A DNA stretch of 42,277 nucleotides from Legionella sp. (GTDB taxonomy: Bacteria > Pseudomonadota > Gammaproteobacteria > Legionellales > Legionellaceae), in contig JAFKHV010000027.1 in assembly GCA_017306715.1 (NCBI GenBank), positions 1 to 42,277 on the forward strand, read 5' to 3'. A program made the position numbers and the translations under genes. A model generated the notes under the pieces. The model worked only from the letters and a program-made list of their open reading frames with translations. It made no database searches and was not told where the DNA came from. Positions within the stretch are counted from its first letter, which is position 1. Every line of letters starts with the position of its first letter. Positions 17,129 to 25,010 of this stretch are shown here, piece after piece.

Positions 17129-19810
17129 TCATATGAATTCAAGCCTTTGTTCTTCTTCGGCGGAGAAGTTATCCGTTTGATCGCTAATTTGACCCAGCGT
17201 AGCTCGAGCTTGCGCTGCTTTTCCACCCGTTTCGGTATTAAAAAAAGTATGCTGTATCTTGTGATGGCGTTGATATAGATACACCGCAGGATAAAACACA
17301 ATTAAACTGGCAAGAACGGTTAATATTTTATCCACTACCCCTAATATTCCTCGATGTTTTTGCAGTTCTACTTTTTGCTCATCGATTAGTTGGATACTTT
17401 TTTGACAAAACTCGCGTATCTTCGCTTCACTAAGCGGTTGCTCTAAAGGAAATGCTGTCGCAATTTCTTTTTGGACATTATCCAGGAACCTATCTAATGC
17501 AAAAAATGCAGGCGTACCCGGTTGGAATTTATTTCGTTTATAATTGAGTTCATCCAGTAATGTATAAAGTTTAAAAAATAACTCCTTCTGCGGAGCAGTT
17601 TTTGTTTGTGTTAGTAGCGTCCGCAAATGAGGTGTATCAATGGATTTCGGTAAATACCTTTTATCTATACCTGCTTTTTTCAAATCATCAATCAAGATAA
17701 CCTGGACCGGATTTAATTGTTGTCTATGCACAAAGTGCATCAATTGTTTTTGGTGCGCCGCTGTATCAGTAGCAATTATCCGAATATCCTCCCCCATCTT
17801 CATTGGGTTGACATTACGATACTCATCGCCAAACGGTTTAATATGTACTGATTCACTCATTAATATGACCGGATAATTTTTTTGAATTAGAGTTCGCTGA
17901 TCTTGAGTTAAACTAAATTGCTCTTGCGGAGCACGAACTAAATCGTTAAATAGGCGCACTCGGTCTTCCAAAGCAACTACATAATCCTTGGCAACTTGTC
18001 CTAAACCGATGAAAAAACCTGAATCTTGATTTTTATTCACGTAATTTTCTAAAAACAAATTGATACAATAATTACTGGAATTACGCGAAAAATAACCAAA
18101 TTGCTTTGGATCATATTTGCTTTTATAGTCCTCTATTGGTTGTTGTAATCCAAAAAACTGGGTAATCGGTAAATCGATTACTTTATTCTCAGAGAAAAAA
18201 CCTGATTTGATTCTTACTGTTGCTGGAAGTTCCATTATTTTTAGTGCTCTTCCAAGATTTTCCTCATTTGGATTTGCAAGGATTTCTTTCAAGTTTATAT
18301 TATGTCTAATGATGTTATTTACTAAAAATTCTATATTTAGAATACTATATACAGCATCAGCAATATCCCGCGAAGTTAAAATTTTAGAACTAGATAAAGC
18401 CTCATCAATCGCTGCAAAATCAGGGAAAATATAAGTACCTAATAGCTGTAAAAAATAATAAAACTGTATTGTTGCTGCTAGCTGATTGTTCAATTCAGCT
18501 AATTCAGTTTCAGAGATGATTTTTTTTAATGGTAATTGCAATTGTCTAGCACGGGTAAAATAGATTAATAACAAGTTAAGATTAGAAAATCCCTGTGACA
18601 GACCCCTTGTAAATGAATCTCTGAAATCATCAAGAGCCTCCTTTATAGTTAGTGATTTAAAGGTTGTATAATTACTGGTTATTTTCTTAAGATTATACGA
18701 ACCTGATAGAACATTACCATAACTGATGGCACCGACATCTTCTTCATTTATTTTTTTCATACCGAGAATACTATAACCACCTTGTGTGAGCTCGCCTACC
18801 ATCGGTGCAGCATGGTATGTATCAAGCATTTTTAGGGTGGGCATGAGTTGAAACTCGGTTTTTGTAAGCAGAGCAAGCGTTGCGGATGTTGTACCGTGAA
18901 TAAACGGGTCAAAAAAATCAGGACTTTCAGCTAGTTCATTGGCACATTTTAAAATTGAAGCCGGTACGAGTGCTTTAATCTCTGAGTAGTTGAAAACTTC
19001 TTTGACCACAGCCGCAAAAGTATTGGCAGCATGCTCATACTTAAGTTTTCTAAATGGAGTATGACTTGGAGGGTGCTCAAAAATAGGTGCATAGTTTAAA
19101 TCAAGAACTCGACACCCATAACGCATATCATACTGGTCATAAATCATCTGATGCATGGATTTCACCAACGAAATAATGACCTCATAATGTTTGCTTGCGT
19201 CAAACTCAGGAATGGAATTTAAAGTGTTGAATATAAAGCTCAATTCAAAAGATCGAACGCAACGCATAATATCGAGATTATCACCGAGATTTACCAATTT
19301 TCTAATGTAGTCAAACGCATCAAGCGCGTCCTCCTCTACCCCCAACTCTAATAATTGATGTCGGTATTTCTCAGGTTCGTCCTTCCACTTTATGGCATAA
19401 GCAAATACTTGTGCATGAGCCTTAGGTAAACCCAAAGATTCTAAAAATTTTTGAGTATTCTCAGCGCTTTCAGCCTCCCAGAGATCCTGCCCCTCACCTT
19501 TGCGCGCCGAATCATGACACGTAGTCGTTATGTAAACCAGTAACGACACGGTTTTTTTCTCTGTATTCAAATAGGCAGCGATTTGACCATAAGCATCATT
19601 AACGAATTCTGGTACCAATTTTCGCAGCAACTCGTCCATGACAATAGCCCATAAAGTTGCACGACTAGCATGCATGGCGCCATGAATAGGGCGTGTTATA
19701 AGGCTATCCTTCAAATTTTCTTTTACTGAGCCATCAAGGGGTTGGAGATAGAATCTTTCGATAACTTCTTGTATTTTTAGCGCAAAATTATCTTCGTTTA
19801 ATTTTATCAT
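17129..19810 (-). CDS. SidE/Dup-like phosphodiesterase-domain protein with C-terminal membrane segment (effector candidate)
   Basis: This is an 893-aa protein. Residues about 38-200 resemble the PDE domain of Legionella SidE-family and Dup proteins: RPIHGAMHASRATLW (His43, His47), TTCHDSARKGEGQDLWE (His99, Asp100 and following Glu residues) and NLGDNLDIMRCV (Asp177, Asp180). In those families the domain hydrolyses ADP-ribosyl-ubiquitin or removes phosphoribosyl-ubiquitin from host proteins. After it comes an unassigned region with FIHGTTSATLALL (His305) and APMVGELTQGGYS, then a long helical part and one hydrophobic span (about 840-860, VLASLIVFYPAVYLY). The SidE ADP-ribosyltransferase R-S-ExE motif is not seen. 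A standalone Dup-like deubiquitinase anchored to a host membrane is the leading idea. The ribosome site is weak. Confidence 0.65.
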   Translation of the reverse strand: MIKLNEDNFALKIQEVIERFYLQPLDGSVKENLKDSLITRPIHGAMHASRATLWAIVMDELLRKLVPEFVNDAYGQIAAYLNTEKKTVSLLVYITTTCHDSARKGEGQDLWEAESAENTQKFLESLGLPKAHAQVFAYAIKWKDEPEKYRHQLLELGVEEDALDAFDYIRKLVNLGDNLDIMRCVRSFELSFIFNTLNSIPEFDASKHYEVIISLVKSMHQMIYDQYDMRYGCRVLDLNYAPIFEHPPSHTPFRKLKYEHAANTFAAVVKEVFNYSEIKALVPASILKCANELAESPDFFDPFIHGTTSATLALLTKTEFQLMPTLKMLDTYHAAPMVGELTQGGYSILGMKKINEEDVGAISYGNVLSGSYNLKKITSNYTTFKSLTIKEALDDFRDSFTRGLSQGFSNLNLLLIYFTRARQLQLPLKKIISETELAELNNQLAATIQFYYFLQLLGTYIFPDFAAIDEALSSSKILTSRDIADAVYSILNIEFLVNNIIRHNINLKEILANPNEENLGRALKIMELPATVRIKSGFFSENKVIDLPITQFFGLQQPIEDYKSKYDPKQFGYFSRNSSNYCINLFLENYVNKNQDSGFFIGLGQVAKDYVVALEDRVRLFNDLVRAPQEQFSLTQDQRTLIQKNYPVILMSESVHIKPFGDEYRNVNPMKMGEDIRIIATDTAAHQKQLMHFVHRQQLNPVQVILIDDLKKAGIDKRYLPKSIDTPHLRTLLTQTKTAPQKELFFKLYTLLDELNYKRNKFQPGTPAFFALDRFLDNVQKEIATAFPLEQPLSEAKIREFCQKSIQLIDEQKVELQKHRGILGVVDKILTVLASLIVFYPAVYLYQRHHKIQHTFFNTETGGKAAQARATLGQISDQTDNFSAEEEQRLEFI

Positions 19811-20020
19811 AATAATACTATTTGACTACAAACTAACCCATGGTATCGAAACATGACGCATAGATCAAATTATTTGCTAATCCGTTTCCAGGAAAGTCAA
19901 ATTGATTAACTAAAGCCAAGCTCTCTATATACAAATAAGTTTAATAATTAGCCTATCAGACTATTACTTTTTCTATTTCACACATATAATAGTAAATTAT
20001 GATCACATAATGGACTGATA

Positions 20021-21629
20021 ATGACCTATAATTTTAATCCGCACCGACATGTGAAAATTTGGCTGAGTAAAGATAAAGATAGCTTTTTAAATCTTGAGAA
20101 TCGAGTACGGCTTGTTAAAATGAGGGACGATAATCCTGAGGATGAGATTACTTTTATTTACGACAGCAGTTTATTATCGGCCCGAGCGCAGCTAGAACTC
20201 CAGACCTTTTGTAAACAGTATGGCATAATCGCCAAAGACGTCCGTACAGAAATCATACCCTTTTGTGCGACCGATAATCAACAAACACTGATTGCTCTTT
20301 ATGAAGATGAAATTGGTAATCTTGATACCGGTGGCAATTTAGCCGCAGCAAGTGATATTTTACGTTGGTTAAAGCCTGTTTACGACTCAGGCATTTATAG
20401 CGACTTTGACATTTAAGTATCCACTCGAGATTTTCCCGCAACCCTGACCGTAGATAGACCAATTTTGTTTAATCTGGGTAGCTTTGGCAGTGCAGATGAT
20501 AACCACCCTACAGCAAATAATGATATTATCGCCGTGATTAACTCGCAAGCGGCTCAGTTTCAGATAACACGAATCCAGTTAGCAATATCCGCGCTTTGTC
20601 GAAAACCGCAAGGTTTTTCAAATAGCTTTTTAATGACTCCTAATAACCCATTTTATCTTAATTACAATACGGAGCTAAGCGCTCGCCAGCATAGGGCAGC
20701 GATCATAAAAATTACTGCAGACAATCAAGAATTTAGTCAGTTTGTTCTAGATAAGCCACAAAATATTTCGACAGAAAAGCCTCAGATAAATTTGGTACCC
20801 GCCGCAGCTCGCCTACAGCGAGAAATTATAAAATCAAATTTGCAAGGCCCAATAGGAAAAAAACTACCTAAAGGAGAATATAAACACGCTGAGGCACTCC
20901 TTGCCATCCACGATGATGAGGAGTTTTTGGCACAAGTACGACAAAAATTACATGCAATTAATTAAATCCAGTGTGATCAAGTCCACAGGCCCTGGAACCA
21001 TAATTTCCTCGTTATTTCCCTTATCTAGTTACAGTGATGAGACTTTAAAAGAGGTGATCGCTCCATTTTCAATAGCTAATTATGGGATTGAAAAAGGATT
21101 TAATAGTAAAAATACCCTCCCTCTTTTCGCCTCGGAACAGAGTTTAATCACCAATAATGACACGCTTAATCAGTTTGAAGTAAGTGATGTATCCTGGCTT
21201 GAAGAAGGACAAAATGCGATTAAAGAACGGGAGAAAAAAATAACAGAGCAACAGTTGCTGATAACCAAATCATTCTCAAATATACGAGATAAATTCCAGG
21301 AACACATGAAGGCAATTGAAAATGATCTTCAAGGTCATTTTGGTTTTTATCGTAATAAAGAAAGACAGGCAAAAGTACAAGCGCTTAAAACCATCCTGAG
21401 CTATTTCAGTGATAATCATTTCGATATCGCTCTTTTTCGTGCAAATTTACCTCAATTTCATACTCGAGATATTGCCGCCGGTTTAAAACAAAGCCATACA
21501 TTAAAACTGATTTAAGAACTAGAACAGTTGACTCAACAGGCCAGAAGTTATCTTTTGGTCGATGATTCAGGTAAAACCCCTGTTGAGCCGATACCTGCTC
21601 CAATAAATAGTTTGAATAGAATGGAATAA
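20021..21629 (+). pseudogene. TcdB/SetA-type glycosyltransferase effector, broken by two stops and a frameshift
   Basis: The N-terminal part reads VKIWLSKDKDSFLNLENRVRL, ITFIYDSSLLS, then AAASDILRWLKPVYDSG and YSDFD. This is the layout of clostridial-toxin-like GT-A glycosyltransferases, whose DxD (here DFD) binds metal and UDP-sugar. An in-frame TAA (20414-20416) follows directly, but the same frame resumes with STRDFPATLTVDRPILFNLGS. Near 20925-20965 the sense moves to another frame (KSSVIKSTGPGTIISSLF). A second in-frame TAA (21513-21515) precedes ELEQLTQQARSYLLV and the final stop at 21627-21629. The three lesions mean no active enzyme is made. Related Legionella proteins glucosylate host targets. 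Calling the pieces as separate genes would be wrong. Confidence 0.8.
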
Positions 21630-21727
21630 AGAAATGCACCATCGGACTTACACGTTTCTTACCTGTAAAAAAACATAATGCACCTAAAGCGATTAGGAAA
21701 TTAAGCTTCAAACCTTATTACCTATGT

Positions 21728-21754
21728 TGAGGAAGTGATAACAACACTTCCTCA
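21728..21754. terminator. Hairpin between the glycosyltransferase pseudogene and the esterase gene
   Basis: TGAGGAAGTG (21728-21737) pairs perfectly with CACTTCCTCA (21745-21754) across a 7-nt loop. No T tract follows on either strand, so it may be a weak bidirectional terminator or an mRNA 3'-end stabiliser for the esterase gene. Confidence 0.45.
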
Positions 21755-21765
21755 GAAGCGTCAGC

Positions 21766-22731
21766 TTATTTTTTCGCAGCAAACAAATTCTTTAAGTGCA
21801 GAATAATTAGCTCAAGAGCGCTGCGACTTGCGGGCGTATCTGCTATGTCGTTCAACATGAGGAAATCATGGATGGTACCTTGATAACGAATGGCGGTTAC
21901 TGGGACACCCGCAGCATTTAATTTATGGGCATAGGCCTCGCCTTCATCACGCAACACATCGCATTCACCATTGATTACTAACGCAGGGGGTAAATCGTTC
22001 AACTGTTCGATGCTTGCTTGAAGAGGGCTGGCTGTAATTTCTTTGCGCTTTGCATGATCAGGCAGATAATTATCCCAGAACCATTCCATGGCTTTTTTTG
22101 TTAGCCACGGACCCTCAGCAAACTCTTGATAAGAATTATTATTAAAGTTTGCATCCGTCACTGGGTAAATCAATACCTGAGACTTGATTTTAGGGCCTCC
22201 TCGCTCTTTTGCGAGTAACGTTACTGCAATGGTCATATTGCCCCCTACACTGTCGCCTAGAGCCACTAACTGTGTGGAATCTAAATTAAATTTCTTCCCA
22301 TGCTCCGCTATATAGTTAGCTACTGCATAGGCCTCTTCAATTTGAGTTGGGTATTGTGCTTCGGGTGCGAGCGAGTATTGAACAAAGATAACGGCGGCAT
22401 GAGCGCCAACAGCCAATTCACGAACCAATCGACCATGAGTTTGGTAATCACCAAACACCCAACCTGCTCCATGAAAAAACAGAATTACCGGTAAAGACTC
22501 TCGAGCATTTTTAGGACGAACAATGCAGATATTGACAGCTCCTGAGGGTCCAACAGGTAAACACTGGTCTTCCACATCCACAGCAGGTTCAGCTTTAGAC
22601 AAAGCCTGTAGTGTATCGAATATTGCTCGTCCTTCGCTCACCGGTAAGGTATATATTGGCGCACCCCCTGCTTGTTTTATTTTTTCAACAAAAGCCCATG
22701 TCTTTGGTTCAATTCGCTTACTCAAGTCCAT
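21766..22731 (-). CDS. Alpha/beta-hydrolase, acetyl-esterase/hormone-sensitive-lipase family
   Basis: This 321-aa protein belongs to the HSL family. The oxyanion motif is HGAGW (His87 onward, family consensus HGGGW). The nucleophile elbow is GDSVGG (Ser161), the acid is Asp258 in ECDVLRDEG and the base is His288 in GTIHDF. These cytoplasmic enzymes hydrolyse short-chain esters or lactones. No signal peptide is present. The start has a strong AAGGAGA ribosome site. It is a single-gene unit next to a decayed effector. The natural substrate cannot be predicted. The family assignment is secure. Confidence 0.92.
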   Translation of the reverse strand: MDLSKRIEPKTWAFVEKIKQAGGAPIYTLPVSEGRAIFDTLQALSKAEPAVDVEDQCLPVGPSGAVNICIVRPKNARESLPVILFFHGAGWVFGDYQTHGRLVRELAVGAHAAVIFVQYSLAPEAQYPTQIEEAYAVANYIAEHGKKFNLDSTQLVALGDSVGGNMTIAVTLLAKERGGPKIKSQVLIYPVTDANFNNNSYQEFAEGPWLTKKAMEWFWDNYLPDHAKRKEITASPLQASIEQLNDLPPALVINGECDVLRDEGEAYAHKLNAAGVPVTAIRYQGTIHDFLMLNDIADTPASRSALELIILHLKNLFAAKK

Positions 22732-22874
22732 TTGATTTTCTCCTTAGTGAATTATCTAATTTATAGACCATAAACTAAGGTTAAGGATAAAATCCCTAAC
22801 CCCGAGTTACTATTATTGATCCCCTAGATCTTATTGTGATAATATTGAGCACATTTTAAAAAATATGAGCAAAA

Positions 22875-23807
22875 ATGGAATCCCGTATTGAATCCAACAA
22901 CACGCACTCCCATCAACAATTACATCAAAAATTTACCAACTTAAACTTAATGCTCGGTATCGAGACTGAGCCTGATGCGCAGATCTTAGCCCATCCTCTA
23001 ATGCACGCCATTGATGAGCTATATCAATGCAGAAAGATCAAATACAATTTATATTGCTACCTACGCTCCCCAATCCAGCGCCAGGCTATGGAGAATGTAA
23101 ACGAACTTATACATCAGTTGCGTGAATTTATACGGGAAGAAATAAATCAAACCTCTGTTGATGATCTAACGGACATGTCTATCGATTTGGGGAGAAAACA
23201 GGAAAATAACCTGCTCGAATTTCTTGCTGAGATTGGAGAAGCTTTTTTATTTGACCAAGCGCACACTAAACTTGCTAATTATCTCAGCTCAAAGGATTAT
23301 ATTGAACTTTATTCAGTTATAAGAAGTGCTTATATCGGATCAGACCATAGCGAAGCACTCGGGCTAGGATTTATTGATCTGGCGCGTGGCAATAAAATTT
23401 ATATCCAAATAATTAATGAATTATTCAGTAAAATCAAAACTTTTGATCCAGATTATTTTTCTGAAGTGATGCAACGAGCTCCATTCACATCAGCGGCGAT
23501 AAGCAAAAAAGTATTTATCGATAAAGATAAGTTTGTAAACTTTAAACTGACTTTTTATCATGATAGATTTTCGCATCATGAAGATCTTATTTTTGATAAG
23601 CCGAGGAAAAGAGCGCAGCTTGAGGAGTTATACAAAGAATACGTCCTCATAAATAATGAAATTAATTTGATGGATGAATTTGAAAGTAACCTCTTACAAA
23701 AAATACCCGTTAATCCTTATGGTTTTTTATCCTCGGCTTCATCATCGTTTAATGCAAGCTCTGAGGAACAATCCATAACAGAACCAGTAAATTGCATTAT
23801 CATGTAA
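22875..23807 (+). CDS. Hypothetical protein ending in a CaaX box (CIIM), effector candidate
   Basis: The 310-aa protein belongs to no family I recognise. It is hydrophilic and mostly helical by composition, with no signal peptide or membrane span. The last four residues are Cys-Ile-Ile-Met (Cys307). This is a textbook CaaX prenylation box, with X = Met favouring farnesylation, and it is preceded by a flexible Ser-rich stretch (SSASSSFNASSEEQ). Bacteria lack farnesyltransferase, but several Legionella effectors use host prenylation for membrane targeting. The ribosome site is weak. A second CaaX protein is encoded at 40826-42079. A chance match cannot be excluded for a single four-residue motif. 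Confidence 0.65.
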   Translation: MESRIESNNTHSHQQLHQKFTNLNLMLGIETEPDAQILAHPLMHAIDELYQCRKIKYNLYCYLRSPIQRQAMENVNELIHQLREFIREEINQTSVDDLTDMSIDLGRKQENNLLEFLAEIGEAFLFDQAHTKLANYLSSKDYIELYSVIRSAYIGSDHSEALGLGFIDLARGNKIYIQIINELFSKIKTFDPDYFSEVMQRAPFTSAAISKKVFIDKDKFVNFKLTFYHDRFSHHEDLIFDKPRKRAQLEELYKEYVLINNEINLMDEFESNLLQKIPVNPYGFLSSASSSFNASSEEQSITEPVNCIIM

Positions 23808-23839
23808 TGAAACTGACGAATCTCATTCCCACCGCCAAT

Positions 23840-23862
23840 ATTCTGCGCTTTACGCGCAGAAT
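23840..23862 (+). terminator. Hairpin after the CIIM gene
   Basis: ATTCTGCGC (23840-23848) pairs perfectly with GCGCAGAAT (23854-23862) with a 5-nt loop, 33 bp after the stop codon. It is GC-rich at the top of the stem but has no T tract. It is probably a terminator or a 3' barrier. Confidence 0.5.
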
Positions 23863-23946
23863 GATTCGATATTGCAACCATTTCTTTTACTGGACGAATA
23901 ATTCAAATAAAATCTGAATCCTTCATAACGTCAAGGAATGATAAAT

Positions 23947-24867
23947 ATGCCCTTAATAAAAACTTCTATTGAACAATTTATTGCAGATTTAAACTCTAAA
24001 AATATAAAGGTAACTTTTTGTGAAGGAATTACACCCTTAGAGCAAAGAGGACAAGTTTGTAAACTTGTTGCTATTCAAGTAGTGCAGGAATATCTATTTA
24101 AAAAAGGCTTGCACACACAAGCACCCCTCCCTGTTAATAAGAACCATAATCCCTTGTTTCACTCATCCTTAAGAAAAAAAGCCAAGCTTGAAACAAATTC
24201 TAAAGTAGGTGAGATTTATGGTGCAGCACAGATAAAAAAAGTAAGTGAATATAACGGCTTTAATACGAGGTCTTATCAATTATTTAATGAGATTGATTAT
24301 TTGGATTTTTTACTTTATGTTTTAGATAATAAGCACCCTATCATAACCTATTTTGATGTATCGATGGCATTTGAATCGAATCCTGGTGAGCCAGTTATTC
24401 GTCAAGGTAGTTTTGAGCATGCAGCCGTAATTGCTGGGTATTACTACGAGCATGAACAGTTACAGCTCATTGCATTACAGTGGGGAAAATATTATAACTT
24501 TTCTGCATCAGCACTCTTTGCATCAACTGCGCAATTATCTGCATATAAAGAACCTGAGCATTATCAAAAATATTATTTTTTCCCTACAAAATTCCCGAAA
24601 CACTCATGGCTTGAAACGAGCCAATTTAGTCAGGCATTAGATCGCTACTGCTCCAATAAATTATCGCGTAGTTTTTTCACAGTCTTGAATTTTATTTGGC
24701 CAAAGTCTAGATCTAGAACGTCAACACCACCTACAGATGCTAGTGGAACCCTTGCTAATTGGTTAACTGTGATACATGGATGCCGTAGCGAGCTTGATCT
24801 GGAGTGTTTTCAAAACTTCAGTTTCGATAAAATGAGCAGAGAGCATGTATACACTCCAACTCCCTAG
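23947..24867 (+). CDS. Hypothetical protein with a papain-like Cys-His arrangement (possible cysteine protease effector)
   Basis: The start at 23947 is preferred over the ATG at 23938, because AAGGA directly abuts the latter but stands 9 nt before the former. The product is about 306 aa. Numbered from the upstream Met, Cys41 lies at a helix start (GQVCKLVAIQVVQEYL), His161 begins a strand (FEHAAVIAGYYY) and ALQWGKYYNF follows at about 180. This order and spacing (Cys, then His in an HAxxIxGY strand, then a polar/Trp-Gly strand) match papain-like and C39-like cysteine peptidases or transglutaminase-fold enzymes. No signal peptide or membrane span is seen, so a secreted periplasmic role is unlikely. 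No specific family is recognised. It is followed by a good terminator, so it is monocistronic. Confidence 0.6.
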   Translation: MPLIKTSIEQFIADLNSKNIKVTFCEGITPLEQRGQVCKLVAIQVVQEYLFKKGLHTQAPLPVNKNHNPLFHSSLRKKAKLETNSKVGEIYGAAQIKKVSEYNGFNTRSYQLFNEIDYLDFLLYVLDNKHPIITYFDVSMAFESNPGEPVIRQGSFEHAAVIAGYYYEHEQLQLIALQWGKYYNFSASALFASTAQLSAYKEPEHYQKYYFFPTKFPKHSWLETSQFSQALDRYCSNKLSRSFFTVLNFIWPKSRSRTSTPPTDASGTLANWLTVIHGCRSELDLECFQNFSFDKMSREHVYTPTP

Positions 24868-24892
24868 ACATGATTAAATATCGCCTAGTCAT

Positions 24893-24928
24893 CTGTTGCA
24901 AATGATAGATTTTGCAACAGACGTTTTT
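24893..24928 (+). terminator. Rho-independent terminator
   Basis: CTGTTGCAAA (24893-24902) and TTTGCAACAG (24911-24920) form a 10-bp stem, followed by ACG and five T residues (24924-24928). It lies 25 bp after the preceding plus-strand stop. Confidence 0.75.
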
Positions 24929-25010
24929 AGCTCTATAAACAAATACGAACAATAATGAGTCTCATCAATTCTCATCAATAGAGATGAGATTATCATAAAG
25001 TTTTTGGAGG

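Noticed and set aside
20465..20965. Separate small genes downstream of the first glycosyltransferase fragment
   Set aside because: The first two pieces share one frame across a single TAA, and the third resumes the same domain in another frame. Together they make one broken glycosyltransferase.
21406..21711. Reverse-strand frame of 101 codons under the pseudogene's 3' end
   Set aside because: It lies antisense to recognisable glycosyltransferase sequence, has no ribosome site and resembles no protein family.
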